64,000 nt of DNA, from assembly GCA_032622095.1 (NCBI GenBank), contig CP136062.1, forward strand, positions 7,715,710-7,779,709. Reading direction: 5' to 3'. The position numbers and the translations under genes were made by a program. Of the stretch, positions 48,430 to 59,425 are shown piece after piece. The first letter of the stretch is position 1. Each line of letters starts with the position of its first letter. The DNA is from Siphonodentalium dalli (taxonomy: Eukaryota; Mollusca; Scaphopoda; Gadilida; Siphonodentaliidae). The notes beneath the pieces were generated by a model. That model saw nothing but the letters and a program-made list of their open reading frames with translations. It did no database searches and was not told where the DNA came from.

Positions 48430-50587
48430 ATGAAATTTCCGAATTAGAAATCAGACACGCGATCACGAGACTAGCTAATGGCAAGGCTGAAGGCCTTGAT
48501 TCTATTAAACCAGATATGATAAAAAGCGTTAAAGATCAGCTCATATCTATTTTTTTTTAAATGTTTAAACGACTACTTACAAATGGAGATTTCCCTGAAT
48601 AATGGCTTCAGGGTTTCATAATTCCTATACCAAAATGTAAACACCCAACAACACCAAACGACGTTCGCGGGATCACCGTTACCAGTGTATTGGGTAAAAT
48701 ATATGCTGATATACTGCTTAATCGGCTAACTTCGTTTTTTCAACATAAGGGTATACCTTCGAAATTTCAAGCATGTTTTCGCAAAGATCATACGACATTC
48801 GATAACACGCTTGTTTTACGAACACTCATAAATAAATCTATACTAAAACGGAAACAAGTTCTATACGTGTTTCGTAGACTTCAATAAGGCTTTCGATAGA
48901 GTATGGCGTGAAGGTTTGCTGTATAAACTAATCAAATTGGGTGTGGTTGGTACAGTATATGCCACAGTTAAAAAGATAATCACTGAATATACAACTAGTG
49001 TCCAATGTGGGATAAATAGTTTAACAGACAAATTCCAGGGAGCAGTGGGATTGATGCAGGGAAATAATTTAAGCCCTTTATTTTTCAATATATTCATAGA
49101 TGAAATTGCTTCGATCCTACTCGAAAGAAAATCAGACGCCCCAAATGTTTTCGGCGAAGAAGTCCCGTGCTTGATGTATGCCGACGATCTTGTTTTGATT
49201 TCAGAAAGCCCCGGTGGCCTCCAGAGAATGCTAAATTAATTACATAAATACTGTCGGGAATGGCAAATTACCCTGAACAGTTCTAAAACAAAACCTCTTG
49301 TTTTTCATGCTGGGGGTCAACATATCTCAAAACCAACATTTACATTCGGCAACCAAAATCTTGAATCGACACAGTCATATACATATCTTGGTATTAAATT
49401 CTTTGCTTCCGACAAAATGACACATGCTATATTGGATCTAAAAAACAGAGCATCAAGAGCACTTTTCAAATTGCGCTCAAGTCTTTATCACGATTTACCT
49501 GTCGAAGTATCAACAAAACTATTTGACACATGTGTTAAACCGATCCTCACCTACGCATCCGAGACAAGGGGTGACGAGACAGTTAATAGACAGTCAAATG
49601 AAATAGAGAAATTTCACCTAAACTATGCAAAAAATCTCCTCGGTATCAGTAAAACTGCAACAAATGTAGCCGCACTGGGGCGATTTCCAATAAGACTAGA
49701 TATCCTGAGAGATATGGTAAAATTTTGGCTCCGTCTAGAAAATATGGACACGAATAGACTGCCGGCCAAATGTCTGGCAGAAATGAAAACATGGACTAAT
49801 TTCGCATGGCTTAACTGTGTCCGGAAAATCATGGTTACATATGGCTTTCAAAACGTATATGAAAACCCGCGTAATATATATAGACCGACAAACATTTTCC
49901 AACAATTTTCTCCAAACCATGAAAGAAAATATGCCAGTTCATGGAAAGTCAGTGTATTAATGGAAAACCCACTGAGAATAGTAAGGTAAAATTCATATCC
50001 AAATTAAAACCGGCTGACACATACGAGCTATCAAATTACCTCAGAAATTTACCGCGAGGTGGCCGTAAAGTGATTTCTAAATTAGTGACCAGCTGTCATA
50101 ATCTAGAAATTGAACGCGGCCGATATGCTAAGCCTATCACCCTCAGACCGGACCGTGTATGTAAACAGTGTCATAAAGACGTCGTTGAGGACGAGGAACA
50201 TTTTAGAATACACTGTCCTCGATATAATATCCAACGGATATTACTCTATGAAACAATGGAACAAATTACACCAATTTCATGGAACTTGACGCTAACGCCA
50301 AACTACGTATACTTTTTGCAGTTGCTGATCGACTTTGTAATAGGGCCCTCAGTAATTTTATTCAGACAGATTCTTATTTAAGACGCGAATAATGTGACAA
50401 TAACGGGCCAATGCTAGACAGGAACTTTATATTTCATAATTTATGCTTGTATATTACCCATTGATTACCATACCATGTTATATGTTTGTTTTCTATATTT
50501 TCTGTATGTGTACATGTACATGTATATTGCCATACCCAAATGTATTTGTTTGTTGTCGCTCAATAAAGATCTATCTATCTATCTATA
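48430..50587 (+). pseudogene. Second broken LINE (reverse transcriptase to tail), 5'-truncated
   Basis: It starts inside the reverse transcriptase (EISELEIRHAITRL near 48431) with no endonuclease. Stops occur near 48557, next to a run of nine T residues, and near 48601 (GAATAATGG). A frameshift near 48885 falls within the FNKAFDRVW motif, and another stop lies at 49237. GLMQGNNLSPLFFNIF and YADD (near 49180) mark the catalytic core. After YLGIKFF come a thumb region and the phrase ALGRFPIRLD. A further frameshift lies near 49985. The last frame has a CKQC and HFRIHC zinc-binding-like cluster. The 3' end is AATAAAG followed by an (ATCT)n tail at 50567-50583. Its motif style differs from the neighbour at 44778-48425, so it is a different LINE family. 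Confidence 0.9.
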
Positions 50588-50738
50588 TAAGAGAATGCAC
50601 TGGATTACAAGGTCAAGGTAAATATTGTTAGGCCATGTATTCTCTTATATACATGTACGTGAGGCTCCATTTTCGAAAGAATGCATTGGCACAGGGTTTT
50701 AGCAAAATTTCAGGAAGCTCCAGTCATACAAGTGTTAA
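50588..50738 (+). mobile_element. Right half of the hairpin MITE split by LINEs
   Basis: It begins at the LINE tail with ATATAAGAGAATGCACTGG and carries a second, decayed hairpin (TATTCTCTTATATAC to AATGCATTGGC). It ends with the inverted terminus AGCTCCAGTCATACAAGTG followed by TTAA at 50735-50738. The two halves total about 235 bp, close to the intact 254-bp copy at 15252-15505. Confidence 0.65.
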
Positions 50739-52437
50739 GTTTTGATTGAACTTTGGCATCTTATTGGACTTATTGAACATTGATTGGTAATGTTACTGTA
50801 ACAGTAATGTTTATCAGGATTCCTAGCATGCAATGACATTCTTTCGTATAAATTAATTAACTCACAGAATATCGAAAGACCAGATGTGAGTATAATATAA
50901 ATTTATCACCCCTTTTTATGCAGGGATACAAAAAAACATAACAAATGCTATGCTTTAAAGTCAACATGGACAATTAAAGGTAAACAATCTGATTTGATGG
51001 TCTCCATATCATCAGATTCCAACAACAACATTTCTTCAAAAGACGCTTTAGTTATCAGAATCGATTAATTACCAAAACATAATGCTAACTACTGTCAACT
51101 CTGGTATAACATTTTCCAAAACGTGTTATAAATCAACATTTTGTTCAACGAAACTTGGTATCAAGAGTATGTCAGTCGGCTCGTCGAATATTTGCTAGGC
51201 CGGCAAATATACATGGTGGTGAAAAATAACTAGGGTGAGTTCCTTGACTCGAGTCAATTACTATTACCCATGCAGCCAAAGAAATGGTAATAGAGGAGCG
51301 TGAACTCGGATTATCTGTCATTAAATGTACATGTATGGTACATGTATAAGCCACTTTAAGCTTCTTGCACAGATACTAAACATTACTTGGTGATACAGCA
51401 GGTTGACAAAGATAAAGGAACATTAGAATATTTTGATTCTGTTTGGATTTTAAGGCCTATATGTGTACATGCATCTGATTATATTGCCATACTGCAATAA
51501 ATTGCCCCATAAAAGTTCAGATCCTTCAGATAAGCTCAGAAACAAGGCTTGAAACTGATCCATGGGTACTGTTGTGCTTTGTGCAGAGATATGAAGCTGG
51601 TACACCTCCAAATTCTGGTTAATGTAGTATGAAGTATAACAAAGGCTATGCATACACTGGATGCCATAGTGCACATTTTTCTGAGACTCAGTGAAGCACA
51701 CAGGTACATGCATGTTGTAGAATTGAATTCACTAACTTCACTTGACAAGATTGTCACCACTTAAGTCTGATAAAATGTAGATGTCACTGATCGGTCTCCA
51801 CCAAGGAAGGAATGGATACATATATGTGTCATTTGTGCCTTTGATGAACACATTGGTCATTATCTGGTTAGACTGGTTATATATTAAAGCCTCCCCTTCA
51901 CTGCATTAGTTACCAGGTATGCATGGTGCTGGATTCAGTGCATACCGTTCGTTGGTGTACATATGCTACATGTATATAGCCAAGACTCACTGCCACGAAG
52001 CAACAACTCACATTATGTCATGTATGGACGAATACCGATAACATCTACAGTACATGTATCCGGTACATGCACACAGAATAACATTTGAAATCCTTCCCCA
52101 TACAGTCTTGGACAGAATTAATAATATTGGTATTAAGAGTCATCAGTATCTGCAAGAAACACTCAGGAAACATGATTCTATGATTGGTTACCATATATCA
52201 GGCCTTGAATGAAATTTTGATGTCTCAATCCAGACAAGCAGCTCCTCCTGTCTGAAAAAGAAAGATTTGAACGCTTGTACCGGTAATGACATCAGAAAAG
52301 AGGAATGACTGACCATGTACATATTATTAAGATGCACCATCCAAATTGATCACCCGGGGGCCCAGTTATAACAGTAATGATATCCAGCCAAACACTGCAT
52401 GTTGGTCAGAATCAGCTACAAATACATGTCTAATATA
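50739..52437. other. Intergenic sequence, no supported gene
   Basis: Frames of 60-87 codons only, none with a recognised motif. Several TACATGTA words occur. Nothing else was identified. Confidence 0.5.
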
Positions 52438-52733
52438 CCGGTGTAACAGGCTATCTCCCCTTGGATATCTCCCCCACTCTGGATACCCCCCATGAATGAC
52501 TAAAATAAAATTTAACTCATTTGATATCTGTTACTTTAACAAACAAAAATAAAATAAAAAACAAACTTAAATCTCATAAATCATTTTTTCTGGCCATTTC
52601 AGGGTCAAACGATATCAAATGAGTGAATTTTCTTTTAGTAATATATTGGGGAATGTCCAGGGTGGGGGAGGAGATATCCGAGGACATTCGCAAATAGCTA
52701 GATATCCAGACAGGAGATGCGATGTTACACCAG
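52438..52733. mobile_element. 296-bp foldback MITE flanked by TA (Tc1/mariner-like)
   Basis: The ends are inverted: CCGGTGTAACA and, on the right strand, CTGGTGTAACA. Similarity continues inward (CTATCTCC/GCATCTCC, GGATATCTCC on both arms, and AACTCATTTGATATC near 52518 against GATATCAAATGAG at 52610). A TA dinucleotide stands at both edges (52436-52437 and 52734-52735). TA duplication is typical of Tc1/mariner elements; the superfamily is inferred from that alone. Confidence 0.65.
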
Positions 52734-52769
52734 TATCTGTACAAATTACTCCCAAAAAAATCCAGTCAT

Positions 52770-53335
52770 CTGGAAATGTTGGTTTTTTGGTCCGTCTGGT
52801 GTTTGTTCATATATAACTTCATAAGTTAACCTGCGATCTCAATGAAATTTGCTACTCATATTCACTAATATGAGGACATTTAATAAAGAGCTACGATGTT
52901 TTATTCAGGTTTTCATTCTAGAGTTATACATCCTTGTTTATCTGGTAATGTCAGATTTTAGGTCCATCTGGTGTCTGTTAATGTCGTAACTTCAACAGCA
53001 GTGCTGGGATCTCAATAAAATGTTTGGCTTTTCCATTCTAGAGTTATCCATCATTGTTTGTCTGGAAATGTTGGCTTTTTGTTCACTATTGTGGTGCCAT
53101 TCAATTGAGGATTCAATTGTTTTGTTCGAGTTTCTGTTCAAGAGTTATTCATTTTTTTACATGGAAATGTTGGCTTTTTGTTCCATGTGATGTCTGTTCA
53201 GGTGATAACTTGAACAGTAATCCTCTGACCTCAATGGAATTTGGTATGGACGTTCACCACTGTTTTGTTTTGGTTTTCATTCTATAGTTATTCATCTTTG
53301 TTTATATGAAAATGCTGATGTCTGGGTCCATCAGC
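52770..53335 (-). repeat. Tandem family of 24725-25860 in inverted orientation
   Basis: Phrases are the reverse complements of the other array: TCTGGAAATGTTGG, TTTTTGGTCCGTCTGGTGT, ATCTCAATGAAATTTG and TTCTAGAGTTATACATC. Three to four diverged, partly shortened units are present. No gene. Confidence 0.8.
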
Positions 53336-55592
53336 CCACACTAGTTATACCAGTACCAAACAGCATAGATACAAGTAGGGCGGATGGGGGATAGTTAATT
53401 CTCTTATCTCTGCCTGTCTGAGCAAATCTGAATCCCCATTCATGAGATCCATTTATCTAGTAATTTCAAAGAGTAGAATTAAGAGTTTAAAAGCTTCCTA
53501 AAAATAAACCTATTTGAACAAATCTGATCCCAAGGACCCTCTATACAGACAATCTCAATCCAATATACCCAGTAATTTTTCTTTGAAAAATCAGGGTATG
53601 ATTTAACCTGGATAAGTGGTGGTTGAGAAAATAATATTGGAACAACTAAGTGTGTCTGAGATTTGCAGAATGTGTCCACAAAAGGTGAATTTAATTATGC
53701 TATCTATGCCACAAGGCGGGCTAGCATCACCAAATTTACACTCTGGGAACCTCATTTTGATTAGGCCCCAACTGCCATAGAAAAACCTAGGAAGACATTG
53801 AGGTTCTCCAGTTGAAGTTGGTGATGCACCCCCCTCCATTGCGTACCCAAATAATGCATTTTATCTACTAAATTGGGAAATATAGAAACGTCTGACGATG
53901 GTAGCCTTTCCCACAGGAAAGCATCACTAAATACCCATCTCAGGACCTCATTTTGCAAATGTCAGACACACTGTCACTAAATTCAGACTTGGGTGATTGT
54001 TTTAATTTGGTAATGACAACAGACATTGGTGGTAGACTGGTAGTGTAGTGTTTACACAAGGCTGTCCGATATATATTATTCTGATCTCAATTAATGACTG
54101 TGTATGTCTCTCTGTAGCTAATACCCCACTAAGTCCTCTGCTAGATGATAACTCTCTGCTTCTGGTGAGAGTGGTAACTTCTGATATGGGTTGGTTGTGG
54201 GCTGTTGGTTTGTTGGCAATGTGGAGGGCTGGGTCATGTGGGGTGGGGGTGAAGGAAAGTTTCTGTGATTTCATTGAAATATTAAAGTTTCATAACTCAT
54301 GTTATAATGGTGTTAGTGTTTTTTTTCTTCAAATATTACAACATGATTAAAACAATAAAAAAATAAACTCCAATTTTTTTTGCTTAAATCGAGCAAGGAG
54401 TTCAATTTGAATTTTTTATTTATTATTATTTTTATTTTTTTTTAGTTATGTCATTGGCTCCGCCCACATGTGCCCTGGTCTGAATAAATATGAACGACAG
54501 TCACCCACGGATCCAAATTATCAAATATGAACCCATTCGGCCCAATGGAATTTGAGAAGTCGTTTCAAAAATTATTATGGTGGTAAGAGTTATGGTCCTA
54601 GCTTCGCAACTATTGAACCCGGTGACTTAATTCATTGGAACAAATCTAAATGAGAGTCCCATATAGAACACTCACAACAAATATGAACCCATTCGATGCT
54701 AAGGATCTGGAGAAGATGTTCAAAGGGTGAACTAAAAAGACACAAGACGATCGGGTTTTTTTCTATCATACAGGTTATCCTTTATTTATCTGGCAATCCA
54801 GTTTGTGTATGCCCTGCCGGGAGGTTATCGCAACCATCGGTTATCCAATTTGAATGTAGTTTTGTGTGGAGTTTGGCCATTACGACAGTTTTAAAAGAGT
54901 GTCCGACAACTTTGTCGATATTTGTTTTGCTTCAATTAGGACCCTCTGTTCGTCAATTATTTGATTTGATTCCGTCTGGCTTGATAATTCTGACCAATAT
55001 GAAATCCATGTCTCGTGTGCAGTATATCAAGTATCAACCGGTTGTGCCTATTCAATTACACTCTGTTTGGGAACCCTGTGTTGATACGGTGCTCAGCCTC
55101 ATTTATGTAACATGTCATCACAAAAAACTTGTGCAATAACGTTAACCAGTTCACACACTTGTGTCGTTCTATCTATATATCAGCTAGATCTCGATATCAA
55201 GCATGATCTATCAGTGTATATTATGATATATGTATGCAGATTGGACTGCGAAATTTTGTAACAAGTGGCATACCGGTACATAACCATTTAATTTTTGTAT
55301 TTAGTCACCCAAAATGTGACTGTTTTCTTAAATTTAACAATTGACAGGTGCCACAGAAACTCAGTCTACTCTTTCTGTTCTGGTTAGTTTGAACCCAATA
55401 ACTATGTAATACCACATGGATGTTATACGGCTATAGTAATAAGATTACTACATATCCACACTTGAATTATTAGATTTGCCTCAAAATTGATACACTCCAC
55501 AGGCGTATAAATTGTTTCATCTGATCACAGTATTTGTGGTTGCTCCATTACGCTTTGCGTGCGATCATATTACAACACAGTTCATAATCAAC
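53336..55592. other. Intergenic sequence with unrecognised frames
   Basis: The longest frame is 147 codons on the plus strand (54696-55139), rich in hydrophobic residues and without a recognisable domain or splice context. I leave it unannotated. A poly-A/T-rich patch lies at 54345-54445. Confidence 0.4.
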
Positions 55593-55736
55593 ATGTCAGC
55601 CAAAAGACGTGCGTTCTTGTTCGTGGTCAGTTCTGTTCTGTCATTCTCGGTAGCTGGGAGTAACGTCACATCATCGGGTGCACTCGGACCGGATAACCGG
55701 TACTCTTCGGGACCTAATACCGCTACAATCATGTAG
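55593..55736 (+). CDS. Candidate small secreted peptide or first exon (doubtful)
   Basis: From the ATG at 55593 the frame gives 47 residues. It opens with a basic patch (KRR at residues 4-6), then a hydrophobic core (AFLFVVSSVLSFSVAG) and small residues, which looks like a signal peptide with cleavage around residue 22. The rest, beginning SNVTSSGALGP, has one N-glycosylation motif and no basic cleavage sites or cysteines. The context AACATGT is a tolerable start. The same frame is open 27 codons further upstream, which weakens the case. A frame of this size is expected by chance, no homologue was recognised, and no RNA evidence is available. I cannot name a function. Confidence 0.18.
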   Translation: MSAKRRAFLFVVSSVLSFSVAGSNVTSSGALGPDNRYSSGPNTATIM

Positions 55737-56830
55737 GCCTCTATATCTATGCGTGACCATTTTGTGACGGTAACCGGGAATCCACCTTTAAATAAATTGA
55801 CCGATGTATTAGATTCGACGCGACGAAGATGCGTCCGTCTGAAACAAACTGGACCGGAGTCGCACCACCGACGGATTTAATACAATTAGATTCGAGTTGA
55901 CAAAAATCCGTCGTTTGGAACGGGCCTTATAGAGGTAATATGTACCAGAAATGTAACGGTGTGGTTTATAGAGCTGGCAAAGGTGTCTCTATCTTGATGG
56001 CGCGGATGGGGTTCGGGGCTCTTTACAAAAAATAATAAAAGAAGTATTTGACGTCGGTTACAACAAAACATGTAAATACACGTAGTGACACAGTTAAGTG
56101 AAAGAATGCAAGTGTATCAGGCATTTATTAGACATAATATGTTTTACATTCACACTATAATTGGATCTATAATTGGTCTCATTCATGGTCCACTTACTGC
56201 TATTGTGCCCATGCAGTTGCATTGAATTCAACAACATAGACGGGAACGGATACGGGTAAATCGATGAACATCGTCATGGTTACTTGTGTACTTTCAATGC
56301 AGCTCATAAAGCAATATCGATTTAGAACGGGTAGATGTGTCCCATTCACAGGTAACCTTTCACTACGATTTCTCACTCAAAGGTTCATGAATTACATGTA
56401 ATTCCAGTCAGCTATGCGTTAACCTATATATTGCAAGATTTCATGGGCACACATCATGCATTGATAAAGTTGTCATTTTAAACCAGGTTCTATGTTCAAA
56501 TTCTCGAGGCGGCTTCTAGCACTTTTCTCGACCCATTGCAGGAACGTTTCTATAGATTGTATCCGCGTTACGGGGGGCGTCCACCTTCTAACTAGACCCC
56601 ATTTCCACCCCTCCCCATCACGTTGGACTTTGATTTTCCCAACTTGCCCCCCACATCCGCCTGAATGGTAGCATATTCTAAATGAATCTTTTTGTTACTA
56701 GCCGGGGTGGGTATAATCCATTGGGCCGACCAGTACAAGACAATGTGTAGATCTGAGCCTGAACGATCCTAATATGCTAATATATTTAGTAGTCTAACGC
56801 CATGCAAATTCACCCCGATTTGTTTTTGTC
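55737..56830. other. Intergenic sequence, no supported gene
   Basis: A short inverted repeat CGACGGATTT / AAATCCGTCG lies at about 55869-55911. Otherwise nothing was recognised. Confidence 0.5.
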
Positions 56831-57229
56831 TTAACCCTTTACCCAACAGAACGGCCCTGTGCCAATGCATTCTCTTATATATGCGAGTCGACCATAGGTC
56901 GCCTCGCATATATAAGAGAATGCATTGGCTTAACACATTAAAAATTATAAAATTGTTAAAGAATGTAAGAAAAAATGGTAAAAAGTGTTAAAAAAGATTT
57001 TGTTTAGGCCAATGCATTCTCTTATATATGCGAAGCGACCTATGGTCGACTCGAATATATAAGAGAATGCATTGGCACAGGGTATAACTGTAACTATCAC
57101 AATGTGGTCAAGGAGCCGGTTCCAATGATATCCATATTTGTATGGTTTTATTGAGACAGACCCAAGATATTTTAGGCAGTTGAAGCTTTATTTGGCCGGT
57201 TTTGGCCGGTTTGTTGGGTAAAGGGTTAA
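56831..57229 (+). mobile_element. Complete TTAA-flanked twin-hairpin MITE (piggyBac-like)
   Basis: TTAA flanks perfect 13-bp inverted ends CCCTTTACCCAAC at 56835-56847 and 57213-57225. Inside are two near-perfect palindromes of about 70 bp: 56862-56932 and 57007-57075. Each has the arm CCAATGCATTCTCTTATAT, a GCGA-type continuation and the mirrored arm. The two palindromes are similar to each other. Between and after them lies AT-rich DNA and a TTTGGCCGG direct repeat. TTAA plus CCCTTT is the piggyBac signature; there is no transposase. Internal hairpins are shared with 15252-15505 and 44690/50738. Confidence 0.8.
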
Positions 57230-57344
57230 ATTAATTATCGGTATCTGACTGGCCAATGCGGAGGGACCGAGACACAACGGATCGAACATGGTTCGTCCTT
57301 GTGTGAGAAATATTTGAAATCTGAACATGAAATTTTCTAAATCC

Positions 57345-57660
57345 TAGCATCCAGACTGGCGTCAAACTTTCCATTTGTTGGACATTTTGAGACCTGACAC
57401 CCCCAAACGTTTCAACAGTTTTAACAGTTTCTGATGGCCATTTCAGTCCAAATGTTTTACCAAAAATAGGAAAATATGCAAATGTTGGTATAAAAACTAC
57501 AAATTCTCCACTAATAAATTGATGGAATATTAAACTACGGGAACAATTTCAACCTATTGTTGGTGTGAAATTTCCAACAAATGTTGTGTAAAATATATCA
57601 AATTTCCAACTGTTGAACATTTGACCAAAGTTTGGGGGGCTGAGACACCCCTGTTGTCAC
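57345..57660. repeat. Weak foldback repeat
   Basis: The left part (GACACCCCCAAACGTTTCAACAG) is loosely mirrored on the right (TGTTGAAC...AAAGTTTGGGGGGCTGAGACACCCC). The interior repeats AAATTTCCAAC/CAACTGTTG words, which also occur near 61545. Confidence 0.4.
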
Positions 57661-58075
57661 GTCCCTGTCTCAACCCTTTGTACACGGGCATCAATATATC
57701 GTGGATTTATCGATGTATTGCACATTTTAATACGACCGTTTAGTTATATTATCGTATGTAGTTAGGTGTATATTGTAGTGGGGATAATATAGGTCGTTGA
57801 AGACACGAAATACCTATACATACTCAACAAAATCTAAGCATAATCAGAGCGAGTTTCAGCTGTTTTCTGTGTTTCGCACAGATGTGAAGTGAACGCTCTT
57901 TATTCAATCCGTATAATAAACAGACTACATTTTAACACATTTTATCGTTACCAAGTTTAACTTTTCAACCTACCTCCGGGTTTAGATCCCGAAAAATCCC
58001 TATTCTTGGGATAAATGATTCCCTTGCCCCGACCCTTCGATCTGTTAAAAAATTCCAAACCATTGTTTACTTAAC
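57661..58075. other. Intergenic sequence, no supported gene
   Basis: Nothing was recognised apart from a GAACGCTCTTTATTCA word near 57891 like those at 12486, 12919 and 13452. Confidence 0.5.
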
Positions 58076-59275
58076 ATGACTAAATACTCCCTAACCAAAA
58101 TAGGGGACAAATTCTGTCTTACACACATAACCATATATTCGGACCACACACATAACCATAGATTCACTCCATTTATGCATATACACCCCATCAATGGCCA
58201 TAAAATCCTTCATTTTATACCAATACCCCGCACACTCGGCAATTCATACACACCGGACTTGAAAATACACCTCACCCTTGACAATCGCATAGCAAATTCA
58301 TTACCATACAGTCACTCCTTGTATACATATTCACACCACCTTTTGCCAAAGATCACCCCTGTATACATATTCGCCACACACATGGCCATATAGCCTCTCA
58401 ATATATACATATACGTCACACCCATAGCCATAGAGTCACTCCAAAAAAAATAATATATATATATATATATATAGTCGCCACACGCATGGCCATATAGCCA
58501 CTCAATATATACATATATACCACACCCATAACAATAGTCATTCCAAGTATATAGATATACACCCCACCAACGGCCATACAGCCCTTCTATATACACAATT
58601 CACAATCACACACACCAAATATATTACCATACAGTCACTCCTTGCATACATATTCACACCAACTTTTGCCAAAGGTCACCCTGTATACCTATTCGCCACA
58701 CACATGGCCATATAGCATATCAGTATATGCATATACATCACACCCATAGCCATAGAGTCATTCCAAATATATATATAGTTGCCACACACATGGCCATATA
58801 GCCACTCAATATATACATATACACCACACCCATAACCATAGTAATTCCAAATATATAGATATACACCCCACCAATGCCCATACAGCCCTTATAAATACCC
58901 CGCAAACTTGGCCATTCATACACTCCAGGCTTGAATATACACCTCACCCGTGAAAATAATATACCAACTGTTTTATCATACAGTCACTCCGTGTATATCC
59001 ATTCATTCCACCATTTGGCAATACGACCACTCCCTGTACACGTGTATCCATGGCGACACAGTCCTTCAACATATACCTATACCCTGTACACAGGGCCATT
59101 CATGCACTCCAGACTTGCATTTTCACCTCATACTGTATACTCATACGCTACATTTGTGACCATACGGTCACACCTTGTAAACATATTCCCTCCACCATTG
59201 GCTATATGGTCACTCCCCAGCCATGACATCTACTTCATGTATACATATACACCCACCAGTGACGATATATCAGCA
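58076..59275. repeat. Degenerate tandem array, ~45-bp subunits in ~310-bp blocks
   Basis: Subunits of the type CACACCCATAGCCATA plus GAGTCACTCC plus AATATATACATATA alternate in variants. A longer block (TATTCACACCA-CTTTTGCCAAAG, GTATAC-TATTCGCCACAC, GGCCATATAGC, ATAGATATACACCCCACCAA) occurs at about 58327-58600 and again at about 58645-58895. The frames here (69-146 codons) are periodic and are artefacts of the repeat. Confidence 0.75.
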
Positions 59276-59281
59276 ACAGAA

Positions 59282-59425
59282 AACGAGAGGCCGATCACGA
59301 TTGGCAGATGTTTAACCCATCCCTTGGCGATAGTAAATTACTATGATCGGAATCATACATTAGAGTGTTGATGTTGAATTATAGAGTATAGTGTTATGTA
59401 CTACTATAGACAGATGTACGTAACA
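59282..59425 (+). repeat. Dispersed repeat K, copy 3
   Basis: It matches 16579-16720: CGAGAGGCCGATCACGATTG, ACCCATCCCTTGGCGATAGT, TTGATGTTGAATTAT and GTGTTATGTACTA. It begins inside the tail of the 45-bp array. Confidence 0.75.

Noticed and set aside
54696-55139. 147-codon plus-strand frame
   Set aside because: No recognisable domain or membrane topology and no gene context. A frame of this size can occur by chance in a 64-kb window.
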